Positions 1-7,396 of a stretch of DNA of 11,262 nucleotides are shown one piece after another. Each line of letters opens with the position of its first letter. The stretch's first letter is position 1. A program made the translations under genes and the position numbers. Source of the stretch: Calditrichota bacterium (lineage in GTDB: Bacteria; Calditrichota; Calditrichia; RBG-13-44-9); assembly GCA_016934605.1 (NCBI GenBank), contig JAFGSO010000514.1:1-11262 (forward strand), in the 5' to 3' direction. The notes beneath the pieces are model-generated. The model had not been told where the DNA came from. It worked only from the letters and a program-made list of their open reading frames with translations, and made no database searches.

Positions 1-1457
1 CCCAGCTTGGAATCTCCCAGCCGGAAGATATCATAAAAATCTCCACCGACAATTTGTGATGGTATATTCAAAAAGCTTATTTTCAGTCCGGGAAAATCCG
101 GGGGCCTTTCAGGCAATAATGCCTTCTGAACTTTGGAGGCGATTATCAGTTCGCTCTCAAGCCTTTTTTTCTGAGTCGCTGCTTCATATAACTGAGCATT
201 CTCGATGGCAATTACCGCCTGGCCGGCAAATGTCAGAAGCAGTTCTTTATCGGCCGGAGTGAAATGATTGATTCTGTTACTCTCCAGGGCCATCACCCCA
301 AGCACCTTTTCACCGCTAAGCAGCGGCACAGTTAACTGAGAAGCGGTATTATTCCGGACAGGGTAGTAATAGGGATCGTTGGTAACATCGTTGATGATAC
401 TGGCCGTTTTATTCTGAATAACCCAGCCATAAATTCCCAGATCCAGCTTCAGAGATAATTTATCCAGCAATTTTTTATCATAGCCGCGGGTGACCATCCT
501 GCGCAGCACCCTGGCTTTATCATCGATCAGAAATATTCCGCCTGCGTCATAATTTACCAGCTGATTAATCGATTCAATGATGGATTCAAGTACTTCGTTC
601 AGATCCAGAGAGGATGATATTTTTTTCCCGATTTCCACCAGAAGCTGATTCTGCAAGGACTTCTTTTCGACCTCTGAATAAAGAAAATCGTTTTCCAGAA
701 CATCTGCCGTCTTCTTGAAAATCCTCAACAGCATAGTATTGATGCTTGCAAAATGAATATAATAATGAAAAGAACGATCAAATGTAACAAAACCCAGATA
801 TCCCTTGTAACTTTTCAGAAAATATATGTAATGATACTTTTCTCCTTCAGGAAGTAGTGACATTGCATTTTTAAGAGCAATATGTTTCTCCCGCAACTTT
901 TGCAGCGAGAAAAATTCAATTTCATCTTTCAAAATTTTATTCAGATCTGAATTTCCGGGTAGTTTAAGCAATTTGGGAATCTCATCATCGGTCCGGTTTG
1001 TGGAAAACAATTCATAATCCTCTCCCCAGCAGTAATAAAATGTCCAGACATGATCGTTGAAAGAATTTTTCATAAAATTGATAAACTTCTCAATGATAAG
1101 CTGGAAGTCCAGGGTGGAATTTAACTCCACATTAAATTTCGCCAGAGACTGGTTCAGGGTAAAAATTTTGCGGTAAAAATTCCGATCGATAAAATTACGA
1201 ATCGCCCAGGTAATCTGCTCATGAAAGAACAGAGTTATTATAAGCAGAATAAACAGAGGAAATACCGGTTCGCTTGTCTGAAAAATGAATTCAAAAAAAC
1301 AGGAGAGAACCAGAAAAAACAGAATATACAGAACAGTCATCAGGAGTATGCGGAACAATTTCTTGATATATGGACGAATGTTCACATTTTCCCCATATTT
1401 TTTGAATGCTAAATATAGGAGTTCTGTACTCAGGAAATCAAGAAAATCAAAAATCAT
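1..1457 (-). CDS. Membrane-anchored GAF / SpoIIE-type (PPM) serine phosphatase, 3' end cut by window
   Basis: About 485 residues are visible; the frame is open to the left edge, so the C-terminus is missing. From the N-terminus I see two hydrophobic segments (roughly residues 32-57 and 67-80, e.g. FPLFILLIITLFF), then a region with a weak GAF-like pattern (about 105-245), a typical GAF domain (about 265-430, ending AIENAQLYE), a short helical linker with VQKALLPERPP, and the opening of the phosphatase domain with the metal-binding motif IVGGDFYD. In this family such proteins dephosphorylate anti-anti-sigma (STAS) proteins in partner-switching pathways; the membrane anchor suggests signal input at the membrane. 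The ATG at 1457 is the first in-frame ATG after the stop at 1611-1613, but it has no clear ribosome site; a TTG at 1607 is the only other upstream option, so the start is uncertain. The GAF here lacks the NKFDE motif found in the divergent neighbour. Domain calls are strong; role is inferred. Confidence 0.85.
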   Translation of the reverse strand, partial: MIFDFLDFLSTELLYLAFKKYGENVNIRPYIKKLFRILLMTVLYILFFLVLSCFFEFIFQTSEPVFPLFILLIITLFFHEQITWAIRNFIDRNFYRKIFTLNQSLAKFNVELNSTLDFQLIIEKFINFMKNSFNDHVWTFYYCWGEDYELFSTNRTDDEIPKLLKLPGNSDLNKILKDEIEFFSLQKLREKHIALKNAMSLLPEGEKYHYIYFLKSYKGYLGFVTFDRSFHYYIHFASINTMLLRIFKKTADVLENDFLYSEVEKKSLQNQLLVEIGKKISSSLDLNEVLESIIESINQLVNYDAGGIFLIDDKARVLRRMVTRGYDKKLLDKLSLKLDLGIYGWVIQNKTASIINDVTNDPYYYPVRNNTASQLTVPLLSGEKVLGVMALESNRINHFTPADKELLLTFAGQAVIAIENAQLYEAATQKKRLESELIIASKVQKALLPERPPDFPGLKISFLNIPSQIVGGDFYDIFRLGDSKL

Positions 1458-1543
1458 TTTATGAGAATAAAATTTAGGGAATAACCATTTTCGAATGACC
1501 GAATTTATGGAAAAAGACAGATAATATCCGAATAGTTCAGATA

Positions 1544-1551
1544 CAAACGTA
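1544..1551 (-). promoter_or_regulatory. Candidate -7 element (TACGTTTG) for the leftward phosphatase gene
   Basis: On the minus strand this reads TACGTTTG, a perfect match to the TAnnTTTG -7 consensus described for Bacteroidota. It lies 86 bases upstream of the chosen ATG at 1457. No convincing TTTG/TTG -33 element is seen at the usual distance; an A-tract and CTTTTCG occupy that place. The match supports a start downstream of it rather than the TTG at 1607, but this is a short motif in AT-rich DNA. Confidence 0.3.
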
Positions 1552-1556
1552 TTTTT

Positions 1557-1588
1557 TTTGGTTTTCGAAAAGAGAATATGTATCTTTA
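1557..1588 (+). promoter_or_regulatory. Candidate promoter of the rightward GAF-SpoIIE gene
   Basis: TTTG at 1557-1560 is followed after 20 bases by TATCTTTA at 1581-1588. This resembles the Bacteroidota-type promoter (TTTG, about 19-21 bases, TAnnTTTG) with one mismatch at the last base. Transcription starting a few bases downstream would leave a leader of about 20 bases that just contains the Shine-Dalgarno sequence. Assignment rests on consensus matching alone. Confidence 0.35.
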
Positions 1589-1595
1589 CCGGTTT

Positions 1596-1604
1596 AAAAG
1601 GAGG
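1596..1604 (+). promoter_or_regulatory. Strong Shine-Dalgarno site (AAAAGGAGG)
   Basis: AAAAGGAGG ends 8 bases before the ATG at 1613 and fixes the start of the soluble GAF-SpoIIE gene. Such a full anti-16S match suggests that the host uses Shine-Dalgarno initiation, unlike most Bacteroidota. Confidence 0.8.
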
Positions 1605-1612
1605 CAACTTTT

Positions 1613-2872
1613 ATGCGCGGAACTCTGACCGAAACTCAGATGAAGGCACTCCTGGAATCGGTTAAACTGATTAATTCAACTCTCGATCTGGATGAACTTC
1701 TGTTTCTGATTATGGACGAAATCACCCGGAATCTGAATGCAGAACGGGGTACTCTATATATAGTGGATGAATCAAAAAACGAGATATGGTCAAAAATAGC
1801 CCTGGGAGATAAGGAACTGGTGATTCGCCAGCCTGTGGGCAAAGGCATATCCGGGTATGTGGCCGAAACAGGTAAGGTCCTGAATATCAGAGATGCGTAC
1901 AATGAACCGCGTTTCAATCCCGAGTTCGACAAAAAGAGCGGATACAGAACTCGATCGATTTTGTGCATGCCCGTGAATGACCGCACGGGTAAAACGATCG
2001 CTGTTTTACAGATATTGAATAAAAGAAATGGTTTTTTTGATAAAAAAGATGAGTTCTTCACCGCAGTTTTTACGGATTACATATCTCTGGCCATACAGAA
2101 TGCCCAGTTGTACCGGGAGGCTCTGGAGAGGAAAAGTTTGGAAGATGAAATTGCTGTTGCCGGAGAAATTCAAAAACTGCTACTGCCCGCCAAACTGCCG
2201 CAACTGGATGAGTATGAACTGTTTGCTTATCACAGACCATCCCGTTACATCGGTGGCGACTACTATGACCTGTTCTTTAATCAGGATGCTCTCAACCTGA
2301 TCCTGGCCGATGTTTCCGGAAAAGGAACGCCGGCGGCATTACTCATGGCCAGTCTTCAGGCTACCGTTCATAATATAATCGGGAATTCTCATACCAGCCT
2401 GGACATTGTCAATACCATCAACAGCCATCTTTATTCCATCACTGCTCCCGACAAGTATGCTACCCTGGTGTGGGGAAGAATCGATTTGTCCAGGCATTCA
2501 TTCACTTATATCACAGCAGGTCATGTTCCACCCTTTCTGTTCAAACGCATCCAACAGGATATTTCTGTTACAGAGCTTCCCATTGCCGGTATTCCGGTAG
2601 GACTGCTTCCAAAATTCGATTTCAGGGAAGGTTCGGTTCAGTTGAACGAAGATGATATTCTTGTTATCTGCTCCGATGGTATAACAGAAGCTCAGAACGG
2701 AAATGAGGAAATGTTCGATAATCATCGGCTGGTGAAGATTGTCAGCAACAATTTCCATCAGGATGCAGAAACGATCGGCAGGAAAATTATTGAAGAGGTA
2801 TCATCATTCCAGAAAAACGGTTCTTATGAAGATGATATAACTCTTCTGATCATCAAAAGAAAAAGTTCATGA
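1613..2872 (+). CDS. Soluble GAF-domain SpoIIE-type (PPM) protein phosphatase
   Basis: Complete protein of 419 residues without membrane segments. Residues about 12-170 form a GAF domain and about 175-419 a SpoIIE/PP2C-like phosphatase. Metal and catalytic motifs are all present: GGDYYD (214-219), LADVSGKGTPAALL (231-244), TAGHVPPFL (301-309), CSDGITEA (353-360) and YEDDITLL (405-412). An active phosphoserine/threonine phosphatase acting on STAS-type anti-anti-sigma proteins is the usual role of this family; no partner kinase or STAS gene lies in the window. The GAF carries an NKFDE-type motif (NK 136-137, F 141, DE 146-147), typical of GAF domains that bind cyclic nucleotides, and closely resembles the GAF of the HD-GYP protein at 7397-8686. 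The start is set by AAAAGGAGG 8 bases upstream. It is divergent from the membrane phosphatase and convergent with carB. Domain assignment is firm; ligand and target are unknown. Confidence 0.93.
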   Translation: MRGTLTETQMKALLESVKLINSTLDLDELLFLIMDEITRNLNAERGTLYIVDESKNEIWSKIALGDKELVIRQPVGKGISGYVAETGKVLNIRDAYNEPRFNPEFDKKSGYRTRSILCMPVNDRTGKTIAVLQILNKRNGFFDKKDEFFTAVFTDYISLAIQNAQLYREALERKSLEDEIAVAGEIQKLLLPAKLPQLDEYELFAYHRPSRYIGGDYYDLFFNQDALNLILADVSGKGTPAALLMASLQATVHNIIGNSHTSLDIVNTINSHLYSITAPDKYATLVWGRIDLSRHSFTYITAGHVPPFLFKRIQQDISVTELPIAGIPVGLLPKFDFREGSVQLNEDDILVICSDGITEAQNGNEEMFDNHRLVKIVSNNFHQDAETIGRKIIEEVSSFQKNGSYEDDITLLIIKRKSS

Positions 2873-2952
2873 ACCCGGATTGAAGGAAAAGTGGATCATA
2901 AAATACCAGATCATCTCATAATGGCATATACAAATCATTAGATTAAAAAAAA

Positions 2953-2980
2953 GGAATTTGGAATTTGGAACTTGGAATTT
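2953..2980. repeat. Four tandem 7-bp units (GGAATTT) in the convergent gap
   Basis: The 133-bp gap between two converging genes (2873-3005) contains four head-to-tail 7-bp units: GGAATTT at 2953, GGAATTT at 2960, GGAACTT at 2967 and GGAATTT at 2974. An eight-A run (2945-2952) abuts the array. Only one base differs among the units. No GC-rich hairpin with a following T-run was found in this gap on either strand, so a standard intrinsic terminator is not evident. The rest of the gap shows nothing recognisable. Confidence 0.8.
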
Positions 2981-3005
2981 TCAATTATATTTATCTTTCA
3001 TACAC

Positions 3006-6000
3006 TCACACCATATAGCTTTTCCAGTTACTGATATGAAGCGCTGAAAGATCTGTTCTGGAAATAGCTTCTGCGAAACGCATAGCAAACTGCCGGTTGG
3101 TAATCAGAGGAATACCGTAATCCACTGCAGTACGACGGATCATATAATCGTTGGTCAGCTCCGTCTCCTGGTAGTTTTTTGGTATATTGATAACCAGATC
3201 GATTCGGCCTTCTTTGATATAATCAATAGTATTGGGTTGCCTCTTATCCAGTGGCCAGTTCAGAATTTCTGCCGGAATACCATTATTGTTTAAAAAATTC
3301 GCAGTTCCACGGGTGGCATAAATTTTTATTCCCATATTTTCCATCATCCGGATGCTCTCCAGCAGTTCCGCCTTGGATTCAATGGAACCGGTGGACAGAA
3401 GAACGGATGCAACTGGATATCTGTATCCTACCGACAGAAGAGCTTTTAGAAACGCTTCATCGAAATCATGGCCCAGGCATCCCACCTCTCCGGTTGATGC
3501 CATTTCCACTCCCAGGGTGGGATCTGCTCCCTCCAGGCGGGTAAAAGAAAACTGCGGAGCTTTTACTCCCACATAATTCATTTCAAATAAAGCCGTATCG
3601 ATCGGATCGGTTGGAATACCCATAATAACCCTGGTGGCAATTTCAATAAAATTTTTCTTCAAAATCTTTGATACGAATGGAAAACTTCGTGATGCCCTTA
3701 AATTGCACTCAATGACTTTCACTTCATTTTGCTTGGCAATAAACTGAATATTGAAGGGCCCATTAATCTGAAGTGCTTTCGCTATCTGATGTGAAATTTG
3801 CCTGATTTGCCGGATGGTTTCCAGGTAAGTCCGCTGCGGTGGGAGAACCAGTGTGGCATCTCCCGAGTGAACCCCCGCATTTTCTACATGTTCCGAAATG
3901 GCATGAATAACAATTCGCCCGTTCTGAGCAACACCATCCAGTTCTATCTCTTTGGCGTTTTCCAAAAATTTACTGATCACTATCGGGTGCTCGGGCGAAA
4001 TATCCACTGCCAGATCCAGAAACCGCGAAAGCTCACTGTCGTTGGAGGCAACTGCCATGGCAGCACCGCTCAGAACATAGGAAGGTCGGACCAGCACGGG
4101 ATATCCGATAGAACCTGCAAAACGCGTGGCTTCTTCCAGGGTGGTCAGCTCCTTCCATATTGGCTGATCAATTTTGAGCTTATCCAGCAGTCCGGAAAAT
4201 TTTCGCCTGTTTTCGGCCATATCGATATTTTGTGCCGATGTTCCCAGAATGGGAATTCCCGCCCGCTCCAGATCACATGCCAGGTTATTGGGAATCTGCC
4301 CCCCCATGGAAATGATGACTCCTTCAGGTTTCAGTTTCTCATAAATCTCCAGGATAGTTTCCAGACAAATTTCATCAAAAAAGAGAAGATCAAATTCATC
4401 ATAATCGGTACTCACCGTTTCCGGATTATAGTTTAGCATAATCGTCTGATAACCCAGCTGACGAAGCATCATTCCGGTGTTAACAGCACACCAGTCAAAT
4501 TCCACCGAACTGCCGATCCGGTAGGCTCCTGAACCCAGGATTAACACTCTTTTTCCCTCGCTTGCCGTCACTTCATCCTGAAGACCATTGTAAGTAATAT
4601 AAAGATAGTTTGTTTGAGCGGGATACTCTGCCCCCAGAGTATCGATCTGTCTGACTGCAGGATGCATGGCGGCTCTTTCACGGTATGCCCGGATTTCCTG
4701 CTGGTCCGACCCAATGATGATGGCAATCTGATTGTCAGAGAAGCCGGCTTTTTTCGCCTCTTTCATCAAACTCAGCGGGAGATTATTCAGAGAAAACGCG
4801 GAGAGCTCTTTCTCAATCTGAACTACCCTGGCGATTTTATGCAGGAACCAGGGATCGATCCGGGAAAGTTTGTGTATTTTATCGACGGAATATCCGTCAC
4901 GGATAGCCTGAACGATCGCAAAAATCCGCTCCTCGGTGGGAACTTTCAGTGCCCTCTGCAGATTCTCCAGAGGGAAATCTTTGTTAGCCACCAGACCCTG
5001 TGCCCCCGTTTCCAGCATGCGTAAGGCTTTTTGAAGTGCTTCCTCAAATTTTCGGCCGATTGCCATTACCTCTCCCACCGATTTCATACCGGAACCGATT
5101 TTTCGGGAAACATGCCGGAATTTTTTCAGATCCCAGCGAGGAATCTTCACAACCACATAATCCAGAGCCGGTTCGAAGAAAGCCCTGGTTACACGGGTGA
5201 TGCTGTTAGGCAGTTCGTGAAGTCCATATCCGATAGCCAGTTTGGCGGCAATAAATGCCAGGGGATAACCGGTAGCTTTGGATGCAAGTGCCGAACTTCG
5301 CGAGAGACGTGCATTCACTTCAATTATTCGATACTCTTCGGAACGGGGGTTGAGAGCATATTGTATATTGCACTCGCCCACGATTCCCAGATGCCGTATT
5401 ACCTTTATGGCAACTTCCCGCAAAAGATGGTATTCACGGTTGGACAATGTCTGACTGGGAGCCACCACAATGCTTTCGCCGGTATGGATACCCATGGGAT
5501 CGAAATTTTCCATATTGCAGACCGTGATACAGTTGTCATACTGATCTCTCATTACTTCATATTCAATCTCTTTCCAGCCCCCAAGATATTCTTCAACAAG
5601 AATTTGGGGGGTATGAGAGAATGCTTTACGTGCCAGTTGCCTCAGCTCTTTTTCATTCCGGCACACTCCGGATCCAAGTCCCCCCAGGGCAAAGGCAATG
5701 CGAACGATTACCGGGTAGGTCAATTCTCCGGCAACAGATACGGCATCTTCCACATTTTGCGCTGCCTTGCTTCTGGGGAATTCCACCCCGATCTCACGAA
5801 GTCTTTCTACAAAAAGCTCACGGTCTTCGGTGTCAATCACAGTGGAAACTGAAGTTCCTAATACCTGAAGATTATATTTTTCAAATACTCCTTTACGATA
5901 CAATTCAATTCCGCAGTTCAGTGCGGTTTGTCCTCCGAATCCCAGCAGTATTCCATCGGGTCTTTCTGCCTCTATCACCTTTTCCACAAAATCAGGCGTC

Positions 6001-6200
6001 ACCGGCAGGAAATAAACCTGATCTGCCAGATGATCCGAGGTCTGAATGGTGGCAATATTCGGATTAATCAGTACCGTATAGATACCTTCTTCCTTGAGGG
6101 CCTTGATTGCCTGGCTGCCGGAATAATCAAATTCTCCGGCCTCGCCGATTTTCAGCGCAGAGCTTCCCAGAATGATAACTTTTGATATGGCCTGATTCAC
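3006..6200 (-). CDS. carB: Carbamoyl phosphate synthase large (ammonia/synthetase) subunit
   Basis: Full-length protein of 1064 residues (E. coli CarB has 1073). It makes carbamoyl phosphate from bicarbonate, two ATP and ammonia channelled from CarA, feeding pyrimidine and arginine synthesis. The two homologous ATP-grasp halves are clear: the first begins IILGSSALKIGEAGEFDYSG with GFGGQTALNCG, VCNMENFDPMGIHTGES and VNARLSRSSALASKATGYP; the second begins VLILGSGAYRIGSSVEFDW with MLNYNPETVSTDYDE and IECNLRASRSFPFVSK. The last ~125 residues (from about ASVLLSTGSIESK) form the MGS-like allosteric domain. The start is GTG at 6200, sharing GTGA with the carA stop, so translation is probably coupled. 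The linker IPRWDLKKF...GSGMKSVGEVM resembles animal CAD/CPS I and Bacteroidota enzymes more than the E. coli enzyme. No truncation or missing motif is seen. Confidence 0.98.
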   Translation of the reverse strand: MNQAISKVIILGSSALKIGEAGEFDYSGSQAIKALKEEGIYTVLINPNIATIQTSDHLADQVYFLPVTPDFVEKVIEAERPDGILLGFGGQTALNCGIELYRKGVFEKYNLQVLGTSVSTVIDTEDRELFVERLREIGVEFPRSKAAQNVEDAVSVAGELTYPVIVRIAFALGGLGSGVCRNEKELRQLARKAFSHTPQILVEEYLGGWKEIEYEVMRDQYDNCITVCNMENFDPMGIHTGESIVVAPSQTLSNREYHLLREVAIKVIRHLGIVGECNIQYALNPRSEEYRIIEVNARLSRSSALASKATGYPLAFIAAKLAIGYGLHELPNSITRVTRAFFEPALDYVVVKIPRWDLKKFRHVSRKIGSGMKSVGEVMAIGRKFEEALQKALRMLETGAQGLVANKDFPLENLQRALKVPTEERIFAIVQAIRDGYSVDKIHKLSRIDPWFLHKIARVVQIEKELSAFSLNNLPLSLMKEAKKAGFSDNQIAIIIGSDQQEIRAYRERAAMHPAVRQIDTLGAEYPAQTNYLYITYNGLQDEVTASEGKRVLILGSGAYRIGSSVEFDWCAVNTGMMLRQLGYQTIMLNYNPETVSTDYDEFDLLFFDEICLETILEIYEKLKPEGVIISMGGQIPNNLACDLERAGIPILGTSAQNIDMAENRRKFSGLLDKLKIDQPIWKELTTLEEATRFAGSIGYPVLVRPSYVLSGAAMAVASNDSELSRFLDLAVDISPEHPIVISKFLENAKEIELDGVAQNGRIVIHAISEHVENAGVHSGDATLVLPPQRTYLETIRQIRQISHQIAKALQINGPFNIQFIAKQNEVKVIECNLRASRSFPFVSKILKKNFIEIATRVIMGIPTDPIDTALFEMNYVGVKAPQFSFTRLEGADPTLGVEMASTGEVGCLGHDFDEAFLKALLSVGYRYPVASVLLSTGSIESKAELLESIRMMENMGIKIYATRGTANFLNNNGIPAEILNWPLDKRQPNTIDYIKEGRIDLVINIPKNYQETELTNDYMIRRTAVDYGIPLITNRQFAMRFAEAISRTDLSALHISNWKSYMV

Positions 6201-7291
6201 AGATTAACCACCTTTAAAAATTCATCGAATAAAAAGTCGGCATCACTGGGACCCGGAGATGCTTCAGGATGGAACTGCACACTCATAAAACGTCCGGAGA
6301 CATGCCGTATACCTTCATTGGTCTGGTCATTTAAATTGATAAACCATGGTTCCCACTCAGCCGGGAGAGTCTGGTTATCTACAGCAAATCCGTGATTCTG
6401 GGAAGTAATCAGACATTTCCTGCTGTTCATTTCCATTACCGGCTGATTCTGACTGCGATGACCGTATTTCAATTTGTATGTGTTCGCTCCGGCAGCCAGC
6501 GCCATCAGCTGGTGACCAAGGCAGATTCCAAAAACCGGTTTATTTTCTGCAATTGCTTTTCGGATCTGCAATATGGTTTGCCGGCACATCTTCGGATCCC
6601 CGGGACCGTTGGAAATAACCAGACCGTGATAACGAATTTTACTGATATCATAATTCCAGGGCAGACGGAGTACCCGGACGTTCCTTTTCAATAATGAATG
6701 AATGATGTTGTGCTTACAACCACAGTCCAGAAGCGCAATGGTTTTGCTACCCTTTCCGTAATTCACCGGTTGCTTTATACTGCAATTCTCAACCAGATTT
6801 TCATGATTGGGATCCCAGAATGGAATATCCGTTTCATCAAAAACCAGTTTACCCGGCATGGTACCTTTTTCGCGCAGAATCTTGGTCAGTACCCGGGTAT
6901 CGATATCAAACAGTGCCGGAATTTCATGTTCTGTAAGCCATTGGGAAAGGCTTTTTTGTGAATTCCAGTGGTTGTATTCCTGCGAATAATCCGAAACCAG
7001 CAGCGCGCTTATTTGGATGCTACGCGATTCCAGGACAGAGGATAACTGTTGCCTTCCTTTTTCCGCTGGCACACCATAATTCCCGATCAGTGGATAAGTA
7101 AAGGTCAGAATCTGGCCAAAGTATGATGGATCCGTTAGTGTTTCCGGATATCCCATCATGCCGGTGTTGAAAACCACTTCTCCGGCAACAGACCGTTTGA
7201 ATCCGAAAGAACTTCCCTCGAAGACAGTGCCGTCCTCCAAAATCAGGCGGGCTTTCTGATTGGTTTTTAGCGTGGAGATTTCTGAAATCAT
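6197..7291 (-). CDS. carA: Carbamoyl phosphate synthase small (glutamine amidotransferase) subunit
   Basis: 364 residues from the ATG at 7291 (a TTG lies immediately before at 7294). It hydrolyses glutamine and passes ammonia to CarB. The N-terminal half (1-150) is the CarA-specific domain, with LEDGTVFEGSSFG, GEVVFNTGMMGYPETLTDPSY and PLIGNYGVP. The C-terminal half is a class I glutaminase: ISNGPGDP (227-234), nucleophile C257 in GICLGHQ, and H341/E343 in VQFHPEAS. Upstream of the ATG only a weak AAGAA could act as ribosome site. The stop overlaps the carB start by four bases. It lies 105 bp downstream of the HD-GYP gene on the same strand, so it could belong to the upstream operon or have its own promoter. 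Confidence 0.98.
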   Translation of the reverse strand: MISEISTLKTNQKARLILEDGTVFEGSSFGFKRSVAGEVVFNTGMMGYPETLTDPSYFGQILTFTYPLIGNYGVPAEKGRQQLSSVLESRSIQISALLVSDYSQEYNHWNSQKSLSQWLTEHEIPALFDIDTRVLTKILREKGTMPGKLVFDETDIPFWDPNHENLVENCSIKQPVNYGKGSKTIALLDCGCKHNIIHSLLKRNVRVLRLPWNYDISKIRYHGLVISNGPGDPKMCRQTILQIRKAIAENKPVFGICLGHQLMALAAGANTYKLKYGHRSQNQPVMEMNSRKCLITSQNHGFAVDNQTLPAEWEPWFINLNDQTNEGIRHVSGRFMSVQFHPEASPGPSDADFLFDEFLKVVNL

Positions 7292-7311
7292 CAAAGCGTT
7301 CTTGATAAAAT

Positions 7312-7346
7312 TTGGCCAATATAAAAAATTATGGCGGGAAATGAAA
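7312..7346 (-). promoter_or_regulatory. Weak candidate promoter and 8-bp palindrome upstream of carA
   Basis: In the 105-bp gap upstream of carA the minus strand has TATATT (7323-7318) as a possible -10 element, 17 bases after TTTCAT (7346-7341), which is a poor -35 match. The perfect palindrome TTGGCCAA (7312-7319) overlaps the -10 and could be an operator or chance. No leader peptide, attenuator or pyrimidine-binding-protein site was recognised. The rest of the gap is AT-rich with no visible structure. Confidence 0.2.
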
Positions 7347-7396
7347 TATGATTTTTGAGAAATGGTGAAAAGAGATGGAAAATAAATATGTAGAAA

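Noticed and set aside
1221..1412. 63-codon plus-strand frame starting with a Lys/Gln-rich sequence
   Set aside because: It mirrors the membrane-segment codons of the leftward phosphatase on the other strand; that gene's frame is continuous with clear GAF and SpoIIE domains.
2933..2952. Possible terminator: AATC-ATTA-GATT stem with an adjacent A8 run
   Set aside because: The stem has only four AT-rich pairs, and for the plus-strand gene it is followed by A not T; for carB the T-run precedes the stem. It does not fit an intrinsic terminator in either direction.
3798..5852. Long open frames on the plus strand opposite carB (up to about 270 codons)
   Set aside because: They lie antisense to an intact, motif-complete carB, have cysteine/histidine-rich compositions without domain signatures, and lack ribosome sites. 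They are shadow frames.
7312..7319. TTGGCCAA palindrome as a pyrimidine-responsive operator
   Set aside because: Eight bases of perfect symmetry can occur by chance, the symmetry does not extend further, and it matches no operator I know; kept only as part of a low-confidence regulatory entry.
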